Shown here in pieces: positions 36,182 to 45,291 of a stretch of 64,000 nt of DNA. The stretch comes from Acidobacteriota bacterium. Its GTDB lineage: Bacteria > Acidobacteriota > Blastocatellia > Pyrinomonadales > Pyrinomonadaceae. The notes under the pieces were generated by a model. That model had not been told where the DNA came from. It did no database searches and saw nothing but the letters and a program-made list of their open reading frames with translations. Positions within the stretch are counted from its first letter, which is position 1; each line of letters begins with the position of its first letter. Where the stretch lies: NCBI GenBank assembly GCA_019639155.1, contig JAHBSJ010000003.1, positions 1-64,000 of the forward strand, given 5' to 3'. The position numbers and the translations under genes are program-made.

Positions 36182-37336
36182 ATGAAAAAGGTTGGCATCA
36201 GGGCATTGGTATTGACGATCACGTTCGCCATCTCAGGCGGATCTGTTTTGGGCTGCAAAGCGGAGCGGGCCTCCGGCGAAAAGAACGAGACAACATCCCA
36301 GGTTCGCGGCGGCGAGGTCGTCCCGATACGAAAAATGTCCGAAAGGCGTGCGGCCCATACGTCCACTCTGCTCGACAACGGCAAGGTATTGATCACAGGC
36401 GGCTTTGTTGCAAACGGCGGCGGACTGAAAAGCGCTGAGATCTTCGATCCCGCGGCAAACAGCTTCACATCGCTTCCTGATCTGAACGCGGCAAGGGCAA
36501 GCCATACCGCAACTCGGCTTCCTGACGGCAAGGTCTTGATAGCGGGCGGCTTTAATGGCGAATATCTTGATACGGCAGAGATATTCGATCCCGCGACCAG
36601 CAGGTTTACACCAGCCGGGCGAATGGTCACGGCTCGCAGCGGCCACGTCGCGACGCCGTTGAATGACGGCCGGATATTGCTGGCAGGCGGAACGGGGAAA
36701 GGCTGGACATTCCTCGCCGATGCCGAATTGTACGATCCGAGAACCGGCCGCTTCAAACCGACCGGCCGTATGACCACCGAACGAGAATCGCACACTGCAA
36801 CATTGCTTGACGACGGCCGTGTGCTGATCACGGGCGGCCATAAAGGACGCCGTGCCAACATCGTAATTTACAAGAGCGCCGAGATCTATGACCCGCAGAA
36901 AGGTAAATTCACCGCGGCAGCTGAACTGACCGTGAAACGGCACAAACACGAAGCCGTGAAACTATCAGACGGACGGGTTCTGATCCTCGGCGGTTCGGAC
37001 GAACGGGACGGCGACGGAGCATATCGAAATGCCGAGATATTCCAGCCCTCAAATGGCCGGTTCACTGCTTTGAAGAACAATATGCAGGCCGCCCGCTATA
37101 AATTGCAGGGCACGGCGATCGTCCTGAATGACGGAAAGGTGCTGATAGCGGGCGGTTCGACACGTGCAGAGGTTTTCGATCCGGCGACGGACAGCTTCTC
37201 GTTCGCAGAAGGTGAGATGGGAACGAAGCTTTTATTCTCGGCCGCAACTTTGTTGAAGAACGGACAGGTCCTGATCACAGGAGGCTATACGGACGGTCCC
37301 GTGGTCAGCTCGAATGCCTGGCTCTATCGCGTGTGA
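36182..37336 (+). CDS. Kelch-repeat lipoprotein
   Basis: 384 residues with a lipoprotein signal ending GSVLGC (Cys25). The mature part has about six kelch-like blades, each with a DGKVLIxGG strand, A-E-I/L-F/Y-D-P and a HTAT/HEAV-like start, making a beta-propeller. Likely a surface-bound binding module; partner unknown. Shine-Dalgarno GGAG 8 nt before the ATG. Confidence 0.85.
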   Translation: MKKVGIRALVLTITFAISGGSVLGCKAERASGEKNETTSQVRGGEVVPIRKMSERRAAHTSTLLDNGKVLITGGFVANGGGLKSAEIFDPAANSFTSLPDLNAARASHTATRLPDGKVLIAGGFNGEYLDTAEIFDPATSRFTPAGRMVTARSGHVATPLNDGRILLAGGTGKGWTFLADAELYDPRTGRFKPTGRMTTERESHTATLLDDGRVLITGGHKGRRANIVIYKSAEIYDPQKGKFTAAAELTVKRHKHEAVKLSDGRVLILGGSDERDGDGAYRNAEIFQPSNGRFTALKNNMQAARYKLQGTAIVLNDGKVLIAGGSTRAEVFDPATDSFSFAEGEMGTKLLFSAATLLKNGQVLITGGYTDGPVVSSNAWLYRV

Positions 37337-37404
37337 TAACCGGCAATTTGACTCGGTGACCGCCGTCACTGATTGCGGCCGGGGAAATGAACAAAATTTA
37401 GCTG

Positions 37405-37439
37405 CGGGGTCTTGGGGGGTTCTGCCAAACATGACCCCG
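37405..37439 (+). promoter_or_regulatory. Leader hairpin CGGGGTC/GACCCCG before the 37459 gene
   Basis: Seven-bp perfect stem (37405-37411 with 37433-37439), 21-nt loop containing a G6 run. Its right arm directly precedes the GAGAGGTGG ribosome binding region, so folding could affect access to it. There is no U-tract. Confidence 0.4.
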
Positions 37440-37458
37440 GAGAGGTGGTGAATGAGAA

Positions 37459-38646
37459 ATGAGATTCACAGCCTATTCAAATGTACGTTTTTCTAAGGCG
37501 ATCACGTTAAATGCGTTGATCGCTTTACTTTTTTGTGCCGTCTCGACGCCGCTAACGCCTGTCGATGTAGCCGCTCAGTCCGGGTCGAAGCCGTCGTCGG
37601 TCGTCATTCGCGATTCCACAACCGAGGCGAACGGAGGCGAAAGTGCGACCAAGAGCCTGCGTGACAAACTGAAGGCAGCGTTAGAACGGGAAAGCCCCTG
37701 CACGGAGACTATGGACGACCAGGACATCCGCGACGCTATTCAGGACGAGCGCGAACGAGCACTGCTTGAAGGCAACGACTCGACCGAAGCCCTGAAAATG
37801 ATCGGCGAACGACTCGGCTCCGCCATGGTCATGAATGTGCAGGCGTTGCCCGGTCCCGGCGGCACGACGGTTTTCTCAGCGTTTGTGATGGATACTCGGT
37901 CCGCAAAGACAGTGGCTCGTGCGATAGGCAGCGAAAACGAAGTGGCTGATAAACTAGTTCGCGATCTCGCATCCTATCTCGCGGATACGTGCAAACCGCA
38001 TTGGGCCGGGACGGTGAGGTACGTCTTTTCGTACAACGAAACGAAAACGGCAACTGATGAGGGTGCTGCTCATGCGGTCAGAAAGAACGTAAAACGAACC
38101 GTCACCCAAACGTCCAATATGCTGCATACGATCAAAGCGTCGCTCCAAGGAACGCCGGGGGCGGGCGAGTCGGTCGGATCGCCCAAGGTCCAGGTGATGC
38201 AGCGGAGACAATTCACATTCAGAAAAAGCTCGAACAGTGTCGGGGAAACGCGCTGCCGCGAGCCTGGCAAGAATCCTTACTTTACGAATTTCAGCGAAGA
38301 ATATTCCGAGACGACGACAATGCTGGGACAGGGAACCGACATGATGCCTGTCTTCATCTCCATCGACGACGACGGCCGCTATTCCATTCACGTGACGGCA
38401 CCGGCCGGAGTGCTAATCGGAAAGATCGAAACGACGCGCAGTTACTCCGGCTGTCCGTCAGAAAAACCGCCTACGCCGGAGCCGCCCAGATCGTTGCCCG
38501 AGGGAAGAATCGAAGCAACCAGTTTTGAAGCCGGAGGAAAGGTGGATCGTAAAAACAAAGATGTTCTCTCAGGTACGCAAACGCTGCCTGACGGTAAAAC
38601 AACGATCAGCTGGAACCTTAGATTGGTTAAACCGAAAGGAAAATAG
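37459..38646 (+). CDS. Secreted protein of unknown function
   Basis: 395 residues with a signal peptide (about 15-40, PVDVAAQS). The N-terminal third (ESPCTETMDDQDIRDAIQDERERALLEGNDSTEALKMIGERLGSAMVMNVQ) resembles the periplasmic part of curli CsgG/FlgO-like proteins, but weakly. The rest has no recognised motif. Preceded by a leader hairpin and a GAGAGG ribosome site; an out-of-frame ATG lies 7 nt upstream. Confidence 0.6.
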   Translation: MRFTAYSNVRFSKAITLNALIALLFCAVSTPLTPVDVAAQSGSKPSSVVIRDSTTEANGGESATKSLRDKLKAALERESPCTETMDDQDIRDAIQDERERALLEGNDSTEALKMIGERLGSAMVMNVQALPGPGGTTVFSAFVMDTRSAKTVARAIGSENEVADKLVRDLASYLADTCKPHWAGTVRYVFSYNETKTATDEGAAHAVRKNVKRTVTQTSNMLHTIKASLQGTPGAGESVGSPKVQVMQRRQFTFRKSSNSVGETRCREPGKNPYFTNFSEEYSETTTMLGQGTDMMPVFISIDDDGRYSIHVTAPAGVLIGKIETTRSYSGCPSEKPPTPEPPRSLPEGRIEATSFEAGGKVDRKNKDVLSGTQTLPDGKTTISWNLRLVKPKGK

Positions 38647-38672
38647 ACGATCTTTTCATGTTTAAGAGAAAA

Positions 38673-38707
38673 AATGCGGCAAGTTGTCATGCTCGCCGCA
38701 TTTCTCT
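38673..38707. terminator. Bidirectional terminator between convergent genes
   Basis: Stem AATGCGGC/GCCGCATT with a 14-nt loop. Read on the minus strand it is followed by TTTTTCTC, read on plus by TCTCTATTT. It sits 26 nt past the plus-strand stop codon and 27 nt past the minus-strand stop codon. Confidence 0.75.
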
Positions 38708-38733
38708 ATTTCCCTCAATTCCATTTATGCAGC

Positions 38734-41700
38734 TTACCCGTAAAGGGTCTTGAATTCGTCCCTACCGAAGGTGCGATCGAGCCACAGGTTCGTCAGTTTT
38801 TCCTGGACGCTGTTCGCTCTGAGGCGGTCGTTCAGGTTCTTGAAATCGACGAAATCGAGGTGCTGATCCTGGTTGAAGCATGAGAAGACGAAAAACTCCT
38901 CTCCCGTTTCCGGGTCGACGTGCCGCTGCAGGCACTGGGCGCACACCTCTTTCATCATGCACTGCATCGGTGAGTTGATCGAACCGATGGCAACATGTTG
39001 TTCTTTCAAAAACGGCTTTAGTACGCCGTGTCTCGCCTCGCGAACCCCGTTCATCATACGGTCGGAGCCGATAGCGATGATACGGTCGATCTCGTGCAGC
39101 CTGACGTGCTGTTCGCCCATGTTTCCCTGAGCGTAGGCGACCATCGCTTCGACGATATTGCCGCGGTGATGGGCGTCCTGCGGGCGGTGCGGTTCGATAA
39201 ATTCGCCTGCGTCGGTCGCCCAGATGACCTGATCGGTCGCGTTCTCTATCTCTTCGCGTTTGAACAGATCCGCGCTGTTCTTATAGCCCGCAAAATAGAC
39301 GACCTTGTTGTTCCTGGCTCGCAACGCTCTGGCTATCGAGAAAAGCACGGCGTTGCCCAAGCCGCCGCCCGCGAGCAGAACGGTCTCATTTTCCGGTATC
39401 TCGGTCGGCGTGCCGGTCGGGCCCATTACGAGAACTTCCTCGCCCTCTTTCAGCAGCGAGCAAAGCCGCGACGATGTGCCCATCTCCAGCACGATCATCG
39501 AAAGCAGGCCTTTTTCCTCATCGACCCACGCGCCTGTCAGCGCGAGGCCTTCCATCATCAGCCGCGTGCCGTCAACGACCGGCGCCTGCGTCTCAAAATT
39601 CTGCAGCCGATAGAATTGCCCCGGCTCGAATTTACGTGCCTGCAGCGGTGCCTTAACTATGACGTCAACGATCGTCGGCGTCAGGCGTTCTACCTTGACG
39701 ACATACGCACGGAGCTGTTCGTCAAGGCGTGTAACGATGTCACCAAAAGCGTCGGACCGCAGTCCGCTGGCCTGCATTTCCGAAGCGGGCAGGCTGGCAG
39801 CCTGCGTCCCGTCAAAAAGTTCCACGACTTTCGAGTAGCCGTGCTTGGCCGAGGCCATCGCCTTGACGACGTTGCCGGCGTACTGCGGGTGGTTGTCGCC
39901 GTAATAGGAGATGAATTTGCCGTCGTGCTCGTATGACGTGAAAAAGCCCACCTCGCCTTTCGCCGCCTCTTCCAAATGGAATTTGCCGTCGCCGTTCTTC
40001 ACGGCTTTGAACGGTTTAAAGAACTGTTTCCATTCGTCCAGTTGAAAAGTCCCCGGCTTTTCCTTTTCGTAAATGACGTTCGGCGACGTGCCCGCCGCCA
40101 CGCAAACGGTGCGTGCGGGGAATTCGTGTATCTCGCCTGAATTGTTGAATTTAGCGGTTTCGGTGTCAAAATTCACCGCCTCAAATTTAAGGGCTTTTAC
40201 CGCTCCGTATTCGTCGGGCACGGCTTCGGTCGGCGACATCAATTCTACGATGTTGATGCCTTCTTCTAGTGCCTTTTGCACCTCTTCGTGATTCAGCCTG
40301 TATGCAGGCGAATCCTGCAGCCGCTTGCGGTAAACGAGCGAAACGCCGCCCCACGAACGCACCAGCGACACGAGGTCGGGCGATTCGCCCGCGGCCGCGG
40401 CACGCGTTTTTTCTGCACGAACGGCATGGCCGTGTTCGAGAAATTCTTTCAACACGCCGCGTTCTTCTTCGTCAAAAGCCGCCATCGCGGCCTCTTCGCC
40501 GAATTCAGCAACGACGTCCTCGTATTTCTCAAGGATCTTCTCGACCTGGACCGGATAATACGCGAATAGCTCCGTTGCAGTGTCGATGCCGGTCAATCCG
40601 CCGCCGATCACAACCGCAGGAAGACGAACTTGCAGATTGGAAAGCGTGTCTTTCTTGAACGCACCCGTCAGCTGCAGCGCCATCAAAAAGTCCGACGCTT
40701 GGCGTATGCCGCGGATCAGGTTGTTCTTCATCGGGACGATGGTCGGGCGGCCCGCACCGGTCGCGATCGCTATGTGGTCAAAACCGAATTCCCACGCGTC
40801 CTCGATGGTCAGCGTCCCGCCGAAACGCACGCCGCCGTAAGCCCGGAAATTCTTTCTCCGCTGCAGCATCAGCTGAACCATCGTCAGGAAATTCTTGTCC
40901 CAGCGGACAGTGATACCGTATTCCGATACGCCTCCGAAGCCGGACAAAATGCGTTCGTCGAGTTCTTCCGTGATCTCGGAGAGGTGCTTGACCGGTTTCG
41001 GACACGTTTGGCCGAGGTTTCCTGTCCATTCCGCGGGCAGCGGCTCGATCTTCAGCCCGTCGATGCCGATAACGCCGAAACCTTCGTTCACCAAATAATG
41101 CGCCAACGTGTAGCCCGCTGGCCCGAGCCCGACCACCATCACATTCTTTCCGTTGTAGGGAAGGGCGTACGGCCGCTTTGCGTTCAGCGGATTCCAACGC
41201 GTCAGCAGGCTGTATATCTCAAATCCATAAGGCAGATTCAGTACGTCGGTGAGCGATGCCGTCTCGGCAAGCGGTATGTTCACGGGCTCCTGCTTTTGGA
41301 AAATGCAGCCCTTCATACAGTCGTTGCAGATGCGGTGGCCTGTGCCCGCGCACATCGGATTGTCGATCGTGACTATCGCAAGCGAGCCGATCGGGTCGCC
41401 CTGTTTTTTCAGGACGTGCATTTCCGAGATGCGTTCGTCCAGCGGGCAGCCTTCGGTCTTGATGCCGAGCGGATTGCGTTTCGCGGTGCCGTCCGGCTCG
41501 CGAAGCCCCGTCGAACACGCATCCTTTTCACGCTCGTGGCAGATCATGCAGTAATCGATCTCGTACAGAGCGTCGCGCATCGTACCGCGGTCGTCCGTCA
41601 GTTTGAAACCGACGCGGTGGCGAATGTCCTCATCGCGGCCTCGCATTATATTGTGCAATTTCGGTTCAGGATGGATCAGGTGAACCAGATTTTGATAATC

Positions 41701-42471
41701 GAGTGCGTGCGGCGTCTTAAAAGCGGCCCATTTCCTGTCGCGTTTGATGAAATGCAGTGCCGACCAGCGTTCGAGCACCTGTACGGCGGCTTTGATCTGC
41801 AGCAGATCGCCCGTTTCGGGTATTTCAATTATCGCGGCCTCGTAGAACGCACCGAAGGGCCTGTCTTTCAGCCTGTCGTAGGCATCTGAAACGCGTTTCG
41901 CGACGGCTTTCGCCGTAGTGTCTTCGTTATCTTTACCAAGCGCTTCTTCCGCGGCCAACAGCTCGGCTGCCATCGTCGCGACGCCGAGTTCTTCGTCAAA
42001 ACGCAGAGTGTCGGAGAAAGCCGTGCTGCGAAATTCGCGCATCGCGTCGTCAAGTTTCGCTTCGTCCAGTGCGGAAATATCTTCAAGAGACTTGTATTTT
42101 TTAGCGGCCTGCCGCTGTACGAAGAACTTGTATTTCCAGATCGGATCTTGCTCTTTTACAGCTTTTTCCAGGGCGTTCCGCTCTTCCTCGATGTGGAAAA
42201 GCCGTGCAACGAATGCCGAAAGATAAGGTGCTGAATCCGTCAAAATGTTCGATTCCGCACGGCGTTCGATGCCTTCGCCGCGATTCTCGATATATTGCCG
42301 CAGTGCCCGCCCGAGGTCCGGCTGCTTCAGATCCACCTCAGAGTAAAAGGTCTCGGCGAGTTCTGCCAGCTTTCCGGCGTCAAAAAGGTCCGAATAGCGG
42401 AAGCCGGCAATTCCAAGTTCCATATCGTGGCCCGCCGTGCCATTTTTCGAAAATTCCGCGCTCATAGTCAT
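38734..42471 (-). CDS. Giant Fe-S/flavin oxidoreductase: GltD-like half fused to a ferredoxin-NADP reductase half
   Basis: 1245 residues. A helical N-terminal domain (1-300) of unknown role leads into a cysteine-rich Fe-S region (Cys308, 311, 319, 342, 374, 382, 385, 389) as in GltD/NfnB/SudA proteins, then an FAD/NAD(P) Rossmann module (GLGPAG at 448-453). The C-terminal half is an FNR/PyrK-like domain with FEPGQFYRLQ, a second dinucleotide motif (LLAGGGLGNAV) and a terminal four-Cys site (1171, 1177, 1180, 1198) expected to hold a 2Fe-2S cluster. This is SudAB/NfnAB in one chain, suggesting NAD(P)H-ferredoxin electron exchange. Single gene. Confidence 0.85.
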   Translation of the reverse strand: MTMSAEFSKNGTAGHDMELGIAGFRYSDLFDAGKLAELAETFYSEVDLKQPDLGRALRQYIENRGEGIERRAESNILTDSAPYLSAFVARLFHIEEERNALEKAVKEQDPIWKYKFFVQRQAAKKYKSLEDISALDEAKLDDAMREFRSTAFSDTLRFDEELGVATMAAELLAAEEALGKDNEDTTAKAVAKRVSDAYDRLKDRPFGAFYEAAIIEIPETGDLLQIKAAVQVLERWSALHFIKRDRKWAAFKTPHALDYQNLVHLIHPEPKLHNIMRGRDEDIRHRVGFKLTDDRGTMRDALYEIDYCMICHEREKDACSTGLREPDGTAKRNPLGIKTEGCPLDERISEMHVLKKQGDPIGSLAIVTIDNPMCAGTGHRICNDCMKGCIFQKQEPVNIPLAETASLTDVLNLPYGFEIYSLLTRWNPLNAKRPYALPYNGKNVMVVGLGPAGYTLAHYLVNEGFGVIGIDGLKIEPLPAEWTGNLGQTCPKPVKHLSEITEELDERILSGFGGVSEYGITVRWDKNFLTMVQLMLQRRKNFRAYGGVRFGGTLTIEDAWEFGFDHIAIATGAGRPTIVPMKNNLIRGIRQASDFLMALQLTGAFKKDTLSNLQVRLPAVVIGGGLTGIDTATELFAYYPVQVEKILEKYEDVVAEFGEEAAMAAFDEEERGVLKEFLEHGHAVRAEKTRAAAAGESPDLVSLVRSWGGVSLVYRKRLQDSPAYRLNHEEVQKALEEGINIVELMSPTEAVPDEYGAVKALKFEAVNFDTETAKFNNSGEIHEFPARTVCVAAGTSPNVIYEKEKPGTFQLDEWKQFFKPFKAVKNGDGKFHLEEAAKGEVGFFTSYEHDGKFISYYGDNHPQYAGNVVKAMASAKHGYSKVVELFDGTQAASLPASEMQASGLRSDAFGDIVTRLDEQLRAYVVKVERLTPTIVDVIVKAPLQARKFEPGQFYRLQNFETQAPVVDGTRLMMEGLALTGAWVDEEKGLLSMIVLEMGTSSRLCSLLKEGEEVLVMGPTGTPTEIPENETVLLAGGGLGNAVLFSIARALRARNNKVVYFAGYKNSADLFKREEIENATDQVIWATDAGEFIEPHRPQDAHHRGNIVEAMVAYAQGNMGEQHVRLHEIDRIIAIGSDRMMNGVREARHGVLKPFLKEQHVAIGSINSPMQCMMKEVCAQCLQRHVDPETGEEFFVFSCFNQDQHLDFVDFKNLNDRLRANSVQEKLTNLWLDRTFGRDEFKTLYG

Positions 42472-42601
42472 ATACTGTTCCTAAAAGGTGCCGCAGAGCA
42501 AACCAACACTATACCATTCGGGCGGCGTCGAATTAAAGATTCGGAACCCGCGGTCATCGAGCAGCGTGGTATCATCGTAGGTATCCAAGCGGTAAAATTG
42601 C

Positions 42602-42630
42602 GTGAAATAAGCCTTCGGATGTGTTATAAA
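42602..42630 (+). promoter_or_regulatory. Extended -10 promoter for the tyrosine autokinase gene
   Basis: TGTTATAAA, an extended -10 (TATAAA at 42625-42630), 17 nt after GTGAAA (42602-42607, four of six consensus bases). Transcription would start near 42637, leaving about a 50-nt leader. Confidence 0.45.
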
Positions 42631-42649
42631 CAAATTTTGCCTTTATTTC

Positions 42650-42664
42650 TCAGGAGTTTCCTGA
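42650..42664. promoter_or_regulatory. Inverted repeat TCAGGA-GTT-TCCTGA in the leader of the autokinase gene
   Basis: Perfect 6-bp arms with a 3-nt loop, between the predicted start of transcription and the ATG. It encloses an AGGAG but is 30 nt from the start codon, too far for ribosome binding. It could be an operator or an RNA hairpin. Confidence 0.4.
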
Positions 42665-42686
42665 ATTAGCTTGGATCTTTTGTAGT

Positions 42687-45182
42687 ATGGAAAACGACCA
42701 GCGGCTGACGCCACTACCGGTAACGACGGACCTGCAGCCGGCGCAAGTAGATTATCCGTTCAATTATTCGCCGTCTTACGACGATTCTTTCGAGAGCAGG
42801 CGTTCGATACGCCAGTACGTGAACATCGTCGTCAAACGGCTGCCTGTCATTTTGGCCATTACCGTGCTGGTCACGGCGGCCGCCGCGATCTATTCGTACC
42901 GTCAGCCGTCGATATTCCAGGCACAGACAGCGATCATCATCGAACCCCGAAAGCCCGAGGTCACCAAAAAGGATGTTATCAACATCAATTTCGGAAACGA
43001 CCAAACATACTACAATACGCAGCTCAAACTCCTCCAGAATCACGATCTGATGAAACGCGTGGTCGTATCGCTTGGTCTGCATCGCGAAGCGAACGTGTTC
43101 GGTTCGTCGGGGATGGGCATTTGGACCACGATCAAAGGGCTGTTCGGCGGTGCTAACCAGCCTGAAGAGAATGCGGGCATGCTGCCGGTAGTTTCCGAGG
43201 ACGGGGCCGACGGTGCAAAAGCCGGAGAGGTCCAGCTCTCGCCCGAGGAAAGCCGCCGTGCGGATATGTACGCTGCGACCTTGGTCGGCGGCCTCCGTGT
43301 GGAACAGGTCGAGCGGACGAATATCGTAAATATCTCGGTCACCAGCACAAAACCCGAGATCGCCGCAAAGGTCGCGGACAAGGTCGCGGAGCTTTTTATC
43401 AAGGAAGATATAGAACGCGAAACGTCAGGAGCACTGAAGGCCTACGAAGACCTCGCTAACTCGATCGAAGACCTGAAAGCAACCATCATCAAACAGGAGA
43501 ATGACTACATCGACGAGATGCGGTCAGCGAACCTGCCGCTGCAGGAACGCGGGGGCGACCTGCGTGCCAGTAATTTGGAAGCATTGCTCGGCCAGTGGCG
43601 CACTGCGTATGACGATGCGAACAAGATACAAACGCTGTACACGGCTGCTCTTAACGCCAGCGGAAAAGGCGACATACTTTCCGTAGTAGGCGACAACAAA
43701 GCTATCCAGGACGCCCGCAGTCAAAATCTGAAGCGCCGAGCCGACCTCGAAAAACGTATCGAGGATATGGACAAGCGGATCAACGAGGCACGCGAAAAGC
43801 GGCAGACGCTGCTTGCGAAATATACTGAGGAGTATCGTGAGGTCCAGTCTGTCGATGCCCAGATCCGCGAGCTGGAGGCACAAAAGGCCGCCGTCAGCAG
43901 GGAAGTTTCTGCAAAGATCACCGAAGAAGGCAAAAAGCTGGAAGCCGATGCCGAGCGTGAAGTGATGGCAAGCCTTCGTGCTCAGCTTGCCGCCGCTCAG
44001 CAGCGTGAAGGCCGTGCCCGTGCCGCCTTTGAGGCCGCTGCAGCGAAGGCTAATTTCGAAGGTCAGGTCGAGACCAAACTCATCGGATCGAAACGCGAGA
44101 TCGAATCGAACCGCAGCCTGCTTGACACCTATGTTCAGCGGCAAAAGGAACAGGAACTGGCGATCGCGAGCGGCCGCCCGAACAATATCAAGATTCACAG
44201 CAACGCCGTCACGCCGACGGCGCCGATAGGTCCGCAGAGAACGCAGAATATTCTGATCGCGATGCTGATCGCGTTCGCGGCCGGCGTCGGCCTTGCGTTC
44301 CTGCTCGATTATCTCGATGATTCGGTCAAGACATCGGACGACATCAGCCGGCATCTCGGCTTGCCGACGCTCGCCCTTATTCCGCATCAATTCGCGAACG
44401 AAAAGCGAAAGCTGCTTACGTCTGCATCGAGAAATGGGCCGGCAGCCGTTCAGGGCAGCGCCTTGATCACGCTCGACGACCGCAATTCGCCTATGGCCGA
44501 GGCGTATCGACACCTGCGTACGTCCCTGCTTTTCTCCAGCGCGGGCAAACCGCCGCAGACGATCCTCGTTACCTCGGCACAGCCGTCCGAAGGAAAAACG
44601 ACCACTGCGATCAATACCGCGATCACGCTGGCACAGGCCGATGCCGATGTTGTCATTATTGATTGCGACCTTCGCCGCCCGCGTCTGCACAGCCATTTCG
44701 GGCTCGAGAACGCACGCGGTATCACGAACTACCTTTCCGGCGACCGTGATCTGGACAGTATCGTTCGCACCTACGAAGATCTGCCGCGGCTAAAGGTCAT
44801 CACCAGCGGCCCTATCCCGCCGAATCCCGCGGAGCTTCTCAGCTCGAACGAGATGCGTCATCTGCTTGAGGAACTTTCGGCCAAATACAAACACGTCATC
44901 GTCGATTCGCCTCCCGCGATCTCCTTCACGGACGCGGCGATCATCTCAACATTGGTTGACGGCGTCGTGCTCGTTGCTATGGCGAACAAGAGCTCGATGC
45001 ATCTTATGCGGCAGTTCAAACAGCGCGTCCACAATATGGGAGCCCGAATTTACGGCGTCGTTCTCAACGGCATCAAATCCGGCTCGGTCGAGTACGATTA
45101 CTACGGCTCGGGCTATTATCACTACTATTCCCGCAGCTCTGAGGACACTTCGACGCCCTATATGGACGACGAGCGCTCCTAG
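42687..45182 (+). CDS. Polysaccharide chain-length/tyrosine autokinase (Wzc-type BY-kinase)
   Basis: Membrane tyrosine kinase that controls exopolysaccharide polymerisation and export. N-terminal Wzz domain between two helices (about residues 55-75 and 520-542), a long coiled-coil periplasmic stretch (about 250-460), then the kinase: Walker A SAQPSEGKTTT with Lys637, Walker A' VVIIDCDLRRPRLH, Walker B VIVDSPP and a tyrosine-cluster tail (YDYYGSGYYHYYS). At 831 residues it is longer than E. coli Wzc, mainly in the coiled coil. No other export genes flank it, so the locus is split. Confidence 0.92.
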   Translation: MENDQRLTPLPVTTDLQPAQVDYPFNYSPSYDDSFESRRSIRQYVNIVVKRLPVILAITVLVTAAAAIYSYRQPSIFQAQTAIIIEPRKPEVTKKDVININFGNDQTYYNTQLKLLQNHDLMKRVVVSLGLHREANVFGSSGMGIWTTIKGLFGGANQPEENAGMLPVVSEDGADGAKAGEVQLSPEESRRADMYAATLVGGLRVEQVERTNIVNISVTSTKPEIAAKVADKVAELFIKEDIERETSGALKAYEDLANSIEDLKATIIKQENDYIDEMRSANLPLQERGGDLRASNLEALLGQWRTAYDDANKIQTLYTAALNASGKGDILSVVGDNKAIQDARSQNLKRRADLEKRIEDMDKRINEAREKRQTLLAKYTEEYREVQSVDAQIRELEAQKAAVSREVSAKITEEGKKLEADAEREVMASLRAQLAAAQQREGRARAAFEAAAAKANFEGQVETKLIGSKREIESNRSLLDTYVQRQKEQELAIASGRPNNIKIHSNAVTPTAPIGPQRTQNILIAMLIAFAAGVGLAFLLDYLDDSVKTSDDISRHLGLPTLALIPHQFANEKRKLLTSASRNGPAAVQGSALITLDDRNSPMAEAYRHLRTSLLFSSAGKPPQTILVTSAQPSEGKTTTAINTAITLAQADADVVIIDCDLRRPRLHSHFGLENARGITNYLSGDRDLDSIVRTYEDLPRLKVITSGPIPPNPAELLSSNEMRHLLEELSAKYKHVIVDSPPAISFTDAAIISTLVDGVVLVAMANKSSMHLMRQFKQRVHNMGARIYGVVLNGIKSGSVEYDYYGSGYYHYYSRSSEDTSTPYMDDERS

Positions 45183-45200
45183 ACGCGCACACCCAATTGG

Positions 45201-45234
45201 AAACAAAAACGCGGCCGCTGATCGCAGCGGCCGC
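45201..45234 (-). terminator. Terminator of the lytic transglycosylase gene
   Basis: Perfect 10-bp stem GCGGCCGCTG/CAGCGGCCGC with a 4-nt loop. Read on the minus strand it is followed by GTTTTTGTTT, so it serves the gene ending at 45292. In the plus direction there is no U-tract. Confidence 0.8.
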
Positions 45235-45291
45235 ATGTCTTTCGACGAATTGGAGAAGAGTGTTACTCTGCTTTTGTGGGATCCTTAAATA

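Noticed and set aside
40630..41889. 419-codon plus-strand open frame opposite the giant oxidoreductase
   Set aside because: It is the antisense shadow of a strongly supported gene (Fe-S and Rossmann motifs on the minus strand) and shows no recognisable domain. Long antisense frames are common here because of high GC at third positions.
43524..44696. 390-codon minus-strand open frame inside the tyrosine autokinase gene
   Set aside because: Antisense shadow; the plus-strand gene has all BY-kinase motifs.
45211..45234. Plus-strand terminator of the autokinase
   Set aside because: The perfect GC stem has no U-tract on the plus strand. The T-run is on the minus strand side, so it fits the transglycosylase gene.
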